Source: Acidimicrobiales bacterium (GTDB taxonomy: Bacteria > Actinomycetota > Acidimicrobiia > Acidimicrobiales > Poriferisodalaceae). From it: 64,000 bases of DNA. The DNA lies in assembly GCA_009843525.1 (NCBI GenBank), contig VYDH01000033.1:1-64000 (forward strand), given 5' to 3'. Shown here one piece after another: positions 1 through 8,387 of the stretch (positions are counted from its first letter, which is position 1; the number at the start of each line of letters is the position of its first letter). The notes under the pieces were generated by a model. The model was not told the DNA's origin. It searched no databases and saw nothing but the letters and a program-made list of their open reading frames with translations. The position numbers were made by a program, and so were the translations under genes.

Positions 1-47
1 ATGATGGCGCAACCGCCACAAAATCGCGACCAACTAACAACTCAGGA

Positions 48-100
48 CACTAGTGGCGAAACCATCGAACACAGCAGGCACTAGTGGCAAGAACATCGAA
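48..100. repeat. Two 22-bp imperfect direct repeats at the dacB start
   Basis: Positions 48-69 and 79-100 match at 19 of 22 bases with a 31-base period. Each copy begins with the 8-bp palindrome CACTAGTG, and the second copy contains the GTG start of the carboxypeptidase. The 31-base offset puts the first copy's GTG out of frame. It may be a slippage duplication or a paired operator; nothing in the sequence decides between these. Confidence 0.6.
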
Positions 101-1880
101 AGCAATCGCAGCGGCGCTGGTTGTCGCGAGTCTTGTGGGACTGTCGCCCGCGAGCGCCGGTGCGCAAGCGAGCGGATCGGCAACGCTGCCGCCGCCCGAG
201 GTGCTGGGTGACTGCACCGGTGCGGTACCGGTGATCGTGGCATCCGATGCCGACGCACAGTCCGACATCTACGCGGCGGTCTTGCTCGCCGGTGTACTGG
301 ACGCCAAGAGCTGCATCGTGCTGGCCGGGGGCCGCGATGACCCGTTCCCGCAGGACCAGCAGGAGAGGCTCGCCACAGCAGCGGCCGGCGGCTATGTCGT
401 CGGCGGGCCCGCAGCCGTGCCGAACGCGAAGCTGTTGGGCCGCAAGATGACCCGCGTCTACGGCGCGGATCGCTGGGAGACCGCAACCGCCGTGGGCAAC
501 ATTGCGTCGGCGCTCGCAGCGGGCGAGGACCCCAGCGGGTCCGACGACACAGATGCGGGTACCGGCGACAGCACGCCTGCCTGGCAGCAGCGGCTGGCAA
601 CCGAGTTCTCGGCAGCGCTGCGATCCAGCGAAGCGACTGACGACATGTGCATGTCGCTGCATCGCAACGGCGAGCCGATCTTCGAGCACAAGCCCCACAC
701 ACCGCTGCTGCCGGCATCGCTCGCCAAGCTTGCGACGGTCGCGGTGGCGCTGAGCGAACTGGGTGCCGACGCCACCTTCACCACCCGGGTGGTTGCCGAC
801 GCCGACGCGCTCGATGCGGTCAGCGACGGCGTGCTGCGCGGCGACGTGTACCTGATCGGCGGCGGCGACCCGGTGCTGGCCACGCCCGGCTACATCAACC
901 GCATCGCCGACGCGCGCCCCTACACCGACGTGACCCAGCTCGCAGACAGCGTCATGGCGGCACTCGACGCTCACGGCATCGACACCATCGAGGGCGCCAT
1001 CGTCGGCGACGGATCGTGGTTCGCCGACGGCGAGCAGGGCTACGCCTCGCACTCCCTGCCGGGCGCGACGCCGGAGACCCCGGTGATCTGGAAGCAGTCG
1101 TACCTGTCGGGAAACTTCGTGGGCGTCTTGTCGGGGCTGATCATCAATGACGGCTACTCGCCCTACGCCATCGACCGGCGGAGCCACACCCGCAGCGCCG
1201 ACTCGACCCAGGCAGCAGCGTCAAACTTCGACGACCTGCTCGAAGCGCGCGGCATGGTGATCCGTCACCGGCCGCGTTCGGGCAGCGCCCCCGCAGCGGG
1301 CGACTCGACCGATCTGGGCAGCATCACCTCGCCATCGGTCGCCGAGATGTTGGTGCGGATCCTGCGCTACTCGGAGAACACGCCAGCGGAGATGCTGTTC
1401 AAGCAGATCGGCCGGCACCGCGGCGACTCATCGCGTGCGGGCTCGGCGAAAGCGGCGAGCACCGCGCTCGGCAAGCTGCTGGGAACAACGGCCGACGAAA
1501 TCGTCCTGGTGGACGGCTCGGGGCTGTCGGTTCACAACCGCATGAGCTGCGAGGCCGCTGTACGGCTGCTGCTGTTGGCGGGCAGTGATTCCCGCTTCGC
1601 GACCTCGCTGTCGATCGCAGGTCGAACTCCGACGCTGCAGAGCTGCGGGCCGCGGTCTCCCGGAAACGGGCAGGGCCCGGCGAACACCGTCTTCGCCAAA
1701 GGCGGTCAGCTCAACGACAGCTCGGCCATCGCCGGGGTCAGCACTGCGCCCAACGGCGACGTGCTCACCTTCGCCATGATCGCCAACGAACCGCTGATCA
1801 TCCGAATCGGAAGCTGCAACGCCTTGCGTCAGCTCACCCTCGACGCCATAGGCCGCTACACCTACGGCCCCTCGAGCTGA
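84..1880 (+). CDS. dacB: PBP4-type D-alanyl-D-alanine carboxypeptidase/endopeptidase with an N-terminal cell-wall-binding (CWB2-like) domain
   Basis: This is a secreted penicillin-binding protein of the S13 (DacB/PBP4) family that would trim or cut peptidoglycan peptides. Residues 1-28 form a signal peptide. Residues about 47-145 resemble one cell-wall-binding repeat 2 module, with the motif RVYGADRWETA near 124-134. A short acidic linker leads to the peptidase domain. The active-site triads are visible: SLAK at 212-215, SEN at 430-432, and DGSGLSVHNRMS near 477-488. The third box reads KGG (539-541) where the family usually has KTG. The length (598 aa) exceeds typical PBP4 (about 450-480) because of the added N-terminal domain. 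The start is GTG with no clear Shine-Dalgarno sequence. It converges with the ABC permease gene; the stop codons are under 40 bases apart. Confidence 0.88.
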   Translation: MARTSKAIAAALVVASLVGLSPASAGAQASGSATLPPPEVLGDCTGAVPVIVASDADAQSDIYAAVLLAGVLDAKSCIVLAGGRDDPFPQDQQERLATAAAGGYVVGGPAAVPNAKLLGRKMTRVYGADRWETATAVGNIASALAAGEDPSGSDDTDAGTGDSTPAWQQRLATEFSAALRSSEATDDMCMSLHRNGEPIFEHKPHTPLLPASLAKLATVAVALSELGADATFTTRVVADADALDAVSDGVLRGDVYLIGGGDPVLATPGYINRIADARPYTDVTQLADSVMAALDAHGIDTIEGAIVGDGSWFADGEQGYASHSLPGATPETPVIWKQSYLSGNFVGVLSGLIINDGYSPYAIDRRSHTRSADSTQAAASNFDDLLEARGMVIRHRPRSGSAPAAGDSTDLGSITSPSVAEMLVRILRYSENTPAEMLFKQIGRHRGDSSRAGSAKAASTALGKLLGTTADEIVLVDGSGLSVHNRMSCEAAVRLLLLAGSDSRFATSLSIAGRTPTLQSCGPRSPGNGQGPANTVFAKGGQLNDSSAIAGVSTAPNGDVLTFAMIANEPLIIRIGSCNALRQLTLDAIGRYTYGPSS

Positions 1881-1918
1881 ACCGCCGCCTCGCCGAACCG
1901 CCGCTGTCCGGAGGATTC

Positions 1919-2860
1919 CTAGTGCTCGCGGCGCTGCGTCCACGCGTCGATGGAGACAGCTCCCAGGATCACTGCTCCTTGAATGACCCGCTGCCAGATC
2001 GGGTCGACCTGATGCAGGTTGAAGCCATTGATCATCAGGGCGATGAAGAAGGCACCGGCGATGGTGCGCCACACCGCTCCTTCCCCTCCGGCAATCGACG
2101 TCCCACCCACCACCACAGCGGCGATCACGCCGAAAACGAAGCTGAAGTCGTCGGACGGCAGCGCCGACAGCGATCGCGACGACGACACGACCCCGGCGAG
2201 CCCCGCGGCAGCTCCCGAGAGTGCGAAACAGATCGTCTTGACCCGCGCTACCGGCACGCCCGCAAGGCGTGCGGCCTCGGCATTGCCCCCGCTCGCGTAC
2301 ACGTGGCGGCCAAAGCGCGTTCGGCTCAACAGCAACCATGCCGCCGCCACCACTCCGGCTGCTATCCACGCGCCGGTGGTGATGCCCAGCCATCGCGTTC
2401 GCGCAATGGCTGGATAGGCGTCGGTCGCGGCACGCAAGACGCTGCGATCGCTTACGAGAAAGCCGACGCCGAACACCATGAATGACGTCGCCAGCGTGGC
2501 GATGAAGGAGTTGACCTTCAGGGCGGTCACCACCAGGCCGTTTGCAATGCCGACGACGAGCCCCACCACCACACCCACCGCCGCCGCCAGAGCGGCGTTC
2601 CCGGTGGCGTTCTCGACCTGCAGTGCAAACAGGGGCGCCACCACGAAGACCGAGGCAGCCGAGATATCGAACCCGCCCGCAATCATGGTGATGGTGGCGA
2701 ATGAGGCAGCAATGAGCAGCGCCGATTGCTGATCGAGGATGTTGCGGAAATTCGCCTGACTCAAGAAGCCGTCAGTCGTTGCTGCCAGCAGGACGAATAG
2801 GACGGCCGTGACCACGGCGATTCCGTAGTGCCGGACCGCCGGAAGCGCGCGGGAGTTCAC
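1919..2860 (-). CDS. Sugar-type ABC transporter permease (RbsC/BPD_transp_2 family)
   Basis: Inner-membrane channel subunit of a carbohydrate-type ABC importer, 313 aa, with about eight to ten hydrophobic segments. The sequence has the family patterns GGFDISAASVF near residue 62 and VVGGTSIAGGEGAVWRT near 249, matching the GGxDLS and GGxSxxGGxG motifs of RbsC-like permeases. Its start overlaps the stop of the ATPase gene by four bases, so translation is probably coupled. It is the last gene of the importer operon (binding protein, ATPase, permease). The family carries ribose, xylose, autoinducer-2 and also nucleosides; the neighbouring PucR and hydantoinase genes make a non-sugar, nitrogen-containing substrate plausible (inference). 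Confidence 0.9.
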   Translation of the reverse strand: MNSRALPAVRHYGIAVVTAVLFVLLAATTDGFLSQANFRNILDQQSALLIAASFATITMIAGGFDISAASVFVVAPLFALQVENATGNAALAAAVGVVVGLVVGIANGLVVTALKVNSFIATLATSFMVFGVGFLVSDRSVLRAATDAYPAIARTRWLGITTGAWIAAGVVAAAWLLLSRTRFGRHVYASGGNAEAARLAGVPVARVKTICFALSGAAAGLAGVVSSSRSLSALPSDDFSFVFGVIAAVVVGGTSIAGGEGAVWRTIAGAFFIALMINGFNLHQVDPIWQRVIQGAVILGAVSIDAWTQRREH

Positions 2861-4407
2861 ACTGGACCATCCGTGTCGGCGGCTGATCGACTCGTTTGCC
2901 CGAAGGCGGCGGCGAGGAGATCGGCCTCGACAATCTCATCGCCGGTGAACTCGGCCACGATCCGGCCTTGACGCATCACCAACACGCGGTGACAGGTGCC
3001 GATCACCTCCTCGAGTTCCGACGAGACCATGAGCACCGCGCAACCCGCCTCGGCCATGTCGTTGACGGTCTCATAGATCGAGCGCTTCGATCCCACGTCC
3101 ACACCCCGTGTCGGTTCGTCGGCGACGAGCAAACTCGGTTGTCCCATCACCGCTCGGGCGAAAAGCACTTTCTGTTGGTTGCCGCCCGACAGCGTGGCCA
3201 CGCGCGACGTCAGGCTTGGCCTGCGCACTCCAACCCGGTCGCACGCGACGGCAGCGGCGCGTTCTTCCTGACGTGTCCGGATGCCCAGTCGACCCCTGAA
3301 ATGGCGAAGATGCGGCAGCGTCGTGTTGTCGCGCACGGATCTCTGAGCAACCAGGCCTTGTTGGCGGCGCGACTCTGGAATCAGCGACACGCCAGCAGCC
3401 AATGCATTCGTGATCGAGCCCGACAACCGATCCCCGTTCACATGGACGGAACCCGCTCCGGCACGCGACGCCCCGTAGACAGCGTGCGCGACCTCGCTGC
3501 GGCCTGCGCCGACCAGTCCCACCAACCCGACGATCTCGCCTGCCCGGATGCTGAAGGACACGTCGAAGAACTCGATGACGCGTGTGTCGGAGCGAGTTGA
3601 GGACAGCCCGTCGACTTGCAGCACTACCGGCGCGCCGGGTGCGGGCGCTGGCGGCTTGGCGGGAAAGGCATCTCCGATACGGCGGCCGGTCATGCCCTCC
3701 ACCAGTGATTCGTGGTTCTCGGCGCTTGCAGGGCTGGTGCGAACGACATGGCCGTCGCGCATGACGGTCACCGTGTCGGAAACAGACAACACCTCGTCGA
3801 GAAAGTGCGACACGTAGACCACGGCCACACCACGCGCCGCCAGCTCGCGCACTGTGCGCCGCAACTCAAGTGCCTCGTGACTGGCCAGCCGAGCGGTGGG
3901 CTCGTCCAGAACCACCAGGCGGGATCGGCGTCCGAGCGCCCGCAGTATCTCCACCTTTTGCTGATCTGCGACCGACAAGGAACCGACGCGAGCGTCGATG
4001 GGTACGTTCAGACCGTGTTCGGCGATCAGCGCCTTGACCCTGGCGCGGTCAGCTCGACGCTTCACAAATGGGCCCACGTGCTCCTCAGTGCCGAGCACCA
4101 CGTTGTCCACGACGCTCATGGCGGGAAGCAGCGAGAGCTCTTGGGCGACGCCTACCAAGCCCGCAGCAGCGCCATCTGCCGGGCTGTCAAGACGCAGTGG
4201 CGACCCGTCAAGACAAACTTCGCCCGAATCGGGCGCATGAACCCCTAGCACGATGCCGGCCAGGGTCGATTTGCCTGCACCGTTCTCGCCGACGAGGCCA
4301 TGGACAACGCCGGCATGGAACTCCACGCTGACCTCGGTGAGGGCATCGGTCGCGCCGAAGCGCTTGCTCACGTTGCGCACGCTCACAAGCGCTCCGGCGG
4401 ACGTCAT
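2857..4407 (-). CDS. Sugar-type ABC transporter ATP-binding protein with two nucleotide-binding domains (RbsA/MglA family)
   Basis: Cytoplasmic ATPase of the importer, 516 aa, the usual length for RbsA-like proteins. The first domain has Walker A GENGAGKST near residue 40, the signature LSVADQQKVEI near 144 and Walker B LVVLDEPTA. The second domain has the degenerate Walker A GLVGAGRSEVA that is normal for this family, the signature LSGGNQQKVLFAR and Walker B LLVADEPTRGVDVG. It overlaps the permease start by four bases and lies about 50 bases after the binding-protein gene. Function follows from family membership; the substrate is not shown. Confidence 0.92.
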   Translation of the reverse strand: MTSAGALVSVRNVSKRFGATDALTEVSVEFHAGVVHGLVGENGAGKSTLAGIVLGVHAPDSGEVCLDGSPLRLDSPADGAAAGLVGVAQELSLLPAMSVVDNVVLGTEEHVGPFVKRRADRARVKALIAEHGLNVPIDARVGSLSVADQQKVEILRALGRRSRLVVLDEPTARLASHEALELRRTVRELAARGVAVVYVSHFLDEVLSVSDTVTVMRDGHVVRTSPASAENHESLVEGMTGRRIGDAFPAKPPAPAPGAPVVLQVDGLSSTRSDTRVIEFFDVSFSIRAGEIVGLVGLVGAGRSEVAHAVYGASRAGAGSVHVNGDRLSGSITNALAAGVSLIPESRRQQGLVAQRSVRDNTTLPHLRHFRGRLGIRTRQEERAAAVACDRVGVRRPSLTSRVATLSGGNQQKVLFARAVMGQPSLLVADEPTRGVDVGSKRSIYETVNDMAEAGCAVLMVSSELEEVIGTCHRVLVMRQGRIVAEFTGDEIVEADLLAAAFGQTSRSAADTDGPV

Positions 4408-4459
4408 CGTTGAGCCGCTCCAGATGCCGCCCCGGGAGGGAAGGGCGCGGCGGGCGGGC

Positions 4460-5635
4460 TCAGCCGTCCCACTGCGCAGAGAATTGATCCACGTTCCCGG
4501 CCGTCACCAATCCGTCGTCTGGCAAGGCAGCCAAGGGGTCCACTCCTCCGAAGTCAGGACCGCCGGTGAGGGCCGAGACCATGGCTTCCATGGCGATGCG
4601 ACCCTCGTCGCCTGGAGCGCCGAAGACGCCGCCGAACCACCGGCCCGCAGCGATGCCCTCGAGCGCCGGTGTTGAGCCTCCCCAACCAACGAGTCGCACA
4701 TGGTCCAGCTTGCCTTCTTCGGCAAGCACGATCTCCGCGCCCTGCACTGATTGATCTGCACCGACGAGTACGTCGAAGTCAGGGGCCACCTGCAAGATGT
4801 CCTGCGTGGCGTTAATGCCGCCCTCTGGACCCAAGTACTGGCCCTCGCCCTCGGCCACGATCGAGATGGACGGGTGGTCCGCGATGATCTCGTCGAGCCC
4901 AGCGCGGGCGGCGTCATCGATCGGCAGACCCTTGATCCCGTAGATGTACACGACTTCGCACGGGTCGCGATCGGCGCAGGCAAGCACAGTGAGTGCACCG
5001 AGGCGCTTGCCGTTGACAAATGGCGCGGCCATCACGTTGGCACTGACGCCGGGTACCTGAGGCTCTGAAGTGGAGAAGTCTTCGCCGACAACTTGGTTCA
5101 AGATGACCACTTCCATGCCTGCGTCGATTGCCGCTGCGATATCAGGCGCCGAGGCGATCCCGTTGATCGAGACCAATATGACACCGTCATACTTGCCCGA
5201 AGCGATGACATCCTGAAACTGCGTCGTCTGCAGGCCCGGGTCGAATTGAGCGTCGAACTCCGTGACTTCCACGTTGTTGGCCGCCGCCACAGCCTCCATC
5301 TCATTGCGCGACGACAGCAGCCAGGTATTCGCCGAACTTGCTGACAGGTATGCGACCTGGAACGGCTCCGCTGGCTCAGTGACCTCCGGTTCGCCTTCCG
5401 CATCGCCGTCGTCCGAAGCCATCGCCTCGGTCACTTCCGTCTCATCGGTGGCCTCGGGCTCGGTCACAGATGCAGCCTCGGTGGCGTCATCTGATGCGGC
5501 AGCGGGCTCCGTCGCGCTCGCAACCGTTCCGTCGTCGTCGCTGTCTCCGTCGCCGCACGCGGCGGTGAACAACATGAGCACTGCAACGACAGCCAGCCAG
5601 ACGAATGAACGTCTCCTTCGCGAGATTGTCGCCAT
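4460..5635 (-). CDS. Substrate-binding lipoprotein of the sugar-type ABC importer (Peripla_BP_4 family)
   Basis: Extracellular binding protein, 391 aa, anchored as a lipoprotein. The N-terminus carries basic residues, a hydrophobic stretch and the lipobox FTAAC with the lipidated cysteine at residue 27. An acidic, low-complexity linker rich in Thr, Glu and Asp covers roughly residues 28-90; such linkers are common in exported lipoproteins of Gram-positive bacteria. The rest shows the type I periplasmic-binding fold, with the domain starting at FQVAYLSASSANTWL. It is the first gene of the importer operon, transcribed after a 103-base gap from the PucR-type regulator gene. The ligand cannot be read from sequence. 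Confidence 0.9.
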   Translation of the reverse strand: MATISRRRRSFVWLAVVAVLMLFTAACGDGDSDDDGTVASATEPAAASDDATEAASVTEPEATDETEVTEAMASDDGDAEGEPEVTEPAEPFQVAYLSASSANTWLLSSRNEMEAVAAANNVEVTEFDAQFDPGLQTTQFQDVIASGKYDGVILVSINGIASAPDIAAAIDAGMEVVILNQVVGEDFSTSEPQVPGVSANVMAAPFVNGKRLGALTVLACADRDPCEVVYIYGIKGLPIDDAARAGLDEIIADHPSISIVAEGEGQYLGPEGGINATQDILQVAPDFDVLVGADQSVQGAEIVLAEEGKLDHVRLVGWGGSTPALEGIAAGRWFGGVFGAPGDEGRIAMEAMVSALTGGPDFGGVDPLAALPDDGLVTAGNVDQFSAQWDG

Positions 5636-5738
5636 AAGGCGTCACCCCCCTTGGTGTGTCACTCGACCGGTGTCGAGTCGTCCTCACCGTAAGGCGCGCC
5701 CTGATTCAGGTATCTAGGCCTGCTGACTAACTGAATCC

Positions 5739-7346
5739 CTAATGAAGTGCGTTTTGCACAATTGAGTCTGGCTGTCGGTGGATTCTCAGCATCCGGCACG
5801 CCAGCTGCAGAGAGAGCCGGTTCTCGGCGTCGTCAAGGGAGACTCCCAAGAGATCGGCAATGCGGCGCATCCGATTGGCGACCGTATTGCGATGAAGGCC
5901 CAGCATCTGCGCCGCTTCGGTCGTGGAGCAACTCGAATCGAGATACACCTCCAACGTTCGCAGGAGCTCGTGGTCGCTGTCGACATCGAGGACCGGCTGC
6001 AAGATGAATCTCGCATAGCGGGCGAAGTCGTCAGAGCCGAACCAGCCCATGAGCACCCGTTGAACGCCGAGTTGGTCGATGTGAGCTGCGCCTGATCGGC
6101 CGCCGATCCGTGCGTTGGCGATGAGTGCGGCCTCATGGGCCTCGGTGAGCGAGCGACGTAGCCCGTTCAGGTCGAGGTACGGGCGGCCGATGCCGGCGTG
6201 GACTTGCAAACCCGAGTGTGCATTCACGAAGGCGTCCAATGCGTCGCCGAGCTGGCGCACCGTCGCCGAGTAGCTCTCGGCAGCGGGCTCCGCCGCATGG
6301 GTGACCCACCCGCTCCATCCGTCATTGCGCTCGACCAAGGGACCGTCCAGACCGGCATCGCGGAGCCGCTCGCGCACCTCGGCGTGCAAGTCGATGATCC
6401 TGGACGTGTCGGCGCCTCGCAGCGTCAAGTGGAGGCCGGTGTTCCACCCCGCGGCGCTCCATCCCAGCGCCAGCATCTGATTGCGAATGTCGCGCTCGTG
6501 AAGATCGCTGGTGGCCAAGAGCTCATTGAGCACGGCGATCCGCCGGCGCGCGTCGCTCTCCGTTCGTGCTCGCGCCGACGACAGCAATGCCGCCAGGTGC
6601 CATGAGCCGATCAGCATCAACGACCGCAGCAGTCGTTGCATGCCGCGCGAGGCGCCCGACTCGGCCACCAGCCAGTAGTCGGCTTCAGGGGCACGCTCCC
6701 CGAACGTCAGCACGATCGGTGTGCTGTGCAGAGCCTCAGCGGCCGAGTTGTCCACGAGGTGGGCAGCGCCAGATGCCAGCCGCCGGTCGCCGATGTCAAC
6801 CGGCTCTCCGGCCACCAAGCTGCGATCTTGGCCGAGCAGGCACACCTTCGAGGCGCTGAGGTCGGCAATGACCTCGAGCACCCGGTCGACGCTGGCGAGG
6901 TGAGCTTGGCTGAGCGTGGTCAGCAGCGAGTTCACGGCTGAGGCCTGCTCGACATCGGATGCCCACAACTGAGATCTCAAACGATGAGTCAGGTGGAGTG
7001 CGTCGGCGTCGGGCACGACGATCAGCGGAACTCCGAAACGGTTGGCCAGGCGGCGCACCCCGAGGCCCAGCTCGAAGCCAGGATTCGTGACGACCAAGCT
7101 CACTGCCCCGGCGTCGGCGATGATGCGAATGGCCATGTCGACCTGGTAGGTGTGCTCCCCGATTCCGGCGGCATCGAGCACCACGAACTCGCCCGGGCTC
7201 GGTGGTGCATCGTCTCTCAACCGCATGCGCAGGGCGACCTCCGCCACCGTCGCATGCAGGCCGGTCTCGCCGGCAAGCAGCTCAGCCTCGGTGAGCGCGG
7301 GCGACGCCAGCATCTGCTCCACCGTGACCGGGCGCTCGCTGCCCAT
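5739..7346 (-). CDS. PucR-family transcriptional regulator
   Basis: DNA-binding regulator of 535 aa. Residues about 7-130 match the PucR N-terminal domain (purine-catabolism regulator type), with VTVEQML at the start. The C-terminal 60 residues are a PucR-type helix-turn-helix (HTH_30), with CSTTEAAQMLGLHRNTVANRMRRI as the recognisable core. The family often controls catabolic genes for purines, allantoin or amino-acid derivatives in response to a pathway metabolite. Its place between the dipeptidase/hydantoinase genes and the ABC importer suggests it controls both sets (inference). An 11-base sequence in its last codons recurs upstream of the racemase gene and could be part of an operator. 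Confidence 0.88.
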   Translation of the reverse strand: MGSERPVTVEQMLASPALTEAELLAGETGLHATVAEVALRMRLRDDAPPSPGEFVVLDAAGIGEHTYQVDMAIRIIADAGAVSLVVTNPGFELGLGVRRLANRFGVPLIVVPDADALHLTHRLRSQLWASDVEQASAVNSLLTTLSQAHLASVDRVLEVIADLSASKVCLLGQDRSLVAGEPVDIGDRRLASGAAHLVDNSAAEALHSTPIVLTFGERAPEADYWLVAESGASRGMQRLLRSLMLIGSWHLAALLSSARARTESDARRRIAVLNELLATSDLHERDIRNQMLALGWSAAGWNTGLHLTLRGADTSRIIDLHAEVRERLRDAGLDGPLVERNDGWSGWVTHAAEPAAESYSATVRQLGDALDAFVNAHSGLQVHAGIGRPYLDLNGLRRSLTEAHEAALIANARIGGRSGAAHIDQLGVQRVLMGWFGSDDFARYARFILQPVLDVDSDHELLRTLEVYLDSSCSTTEAAQMLGLHRNTVANRMRRIADLLGVSLDDAENRLSLQLACRMLRIHRQPDSIVQNALH

Positions 7347-7387
7347 GGCTCAAACCTAGATGCAACGCCGAGAGGCGAGCTTGCGCA

Positions 7388-8386
7388 TCAGTTCACCGCA
7401 GATCGAAAGAAGTCCACCAGGTTCTCGCTAGCGAATCGACGCGCCCGCTGCAGCCCAAATCGCTCGGCCAGCCGACTTGACAGGCCCGCGAAGTCGGCCG
7501 GCGCCTTCAGATCGTCGATGAGAGAGATGTCGTCGGGATCGATCAAGAGCTGACGGCCGAGTATCGGGTCGACGGTGCGCACGAGATCGTCGATGAAGTC
7601 GGCACCGATGCCGACACGATCGTCGCCAGCGATGCGTGCGGCGTGCGCAAGGTGATCGATGAAGCCGTCGAGCGTGGGTGCCGATGCCGAAATGAACGGC
7701 CCGAAGGCGTTGATACCGACGAAGCCACCTGAGGCAGTCACCAACTGGATCTGGTCATCCGTGAGATTTCGCGCGTGACCGCACAGCGCTCGGCACGATG
7801 AGTGCGTTGCCACGAAGGGAACTGCCACCGCCTCAGCGACGTGTTCCACGCCCGCATCGGAGAGATGGCTGACGTCGAGCACCATCTGCAAACGCTCCAT
7901 CTCGGCGATGGCCTCCAGGCCGAGCGAAGACAGCCTCCCGCCCGTGCCGGTCTCCGCGGTGCCGTCGGCCAGCATCGTGCGCCGATTCCAGGTCAGCGAT
8001 GCGAGACGCACCCCTAATCGGAACATCGTCTCGAACATGGAGAGGGAGGAGCCGATGGGCTCGGCGCCCTCCAGCGCCAGCAGCAAGGCGATCCGGCCGC
8101 TGTCGATGATGGGGTCGATGTCGGAGCCGTGCTCGACTATCGCGACATCTGCGCGGTGCAGCTCGGCGATCTCACGGGCGAGGGCGATGATCTCCAACGT
8201 GCGCCGCAGCGCGGCCTCGCCGACGAATTGCTCTTCGGTGAAGATCGGGAGTATTTGAAACACGACGCCGCCCGCTCGGAGACCGGGCAGCCAGTCGTCG
8301 CCGAAGGGATCGGCGACGCCGCGCTCCCTGCGGTGCATGCACGCCAAGAGCAAGTCGTTGTGGGCGTCGGCAATCGGCAGGCTCAT
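7388..8386 (-). CDS. Membrane-dipeptidase-type metallopeptidase (peptidase family M19)
   Basis: Zinc dipeptidase-family enzyme, 332 aa, close to the usual bacterial M19 length. Expected metal and active-site patterns are visible: DAHNDLL near residue 7, LALEGAEP near 103, DVSHLSD near 170 and ATHSSCRALCGHARNLTD near 193-210, which matches the ATHSxxxxxxxHxRN signature of M19. No signal peptide is seen, so it is probably cytoplasmic. It starts one base after the hydantoinase stop and is surely co-transcribed with it. In this operon it may hydrolyse a dipeptide or N-carbamoyl/N-acyl amino acid made by the preceding enzymes (inference); M19 enzymes also act on D-amino-acid dipeptides. Confidence 0.9.
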   Translation of the reverse strand: MSLPIADAHNDLLLACMHRRERGVADPFGDDWLPGLRAGGVVFQILPIFTEEQFVGEAALRRTLEIIALAREIAELHRADVAIVEHGSDIDPIIDSGRIALLLALEGAEPIGSSLSMFETMFRLGVRLASLTWNRRTMLADGTAETGTGGRLSSLGLEAIAEMERLQMVLDVSHLSDAGVEHVAEAVAVPFVATHSSCRALCGHARNLTDDQIQLVTASGGFVGINAFGPFISASAPTLDGFIDHLAHAARIAGDDRVGIGADFIDDLVRTVDPILGRQLLIDPDDISLIDDLKAPADFAGLSSRLAERFGLQRARRFASENLVDFFRSAVN

Positions 8387-8387
8387 C

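Noticed and set aside
5430..5560. Repeat-rich stretch in the binding-protein gene
   Set aside because: It encodes the acidic lipoprotein linker; the repetition is low complexity, not a separate element.
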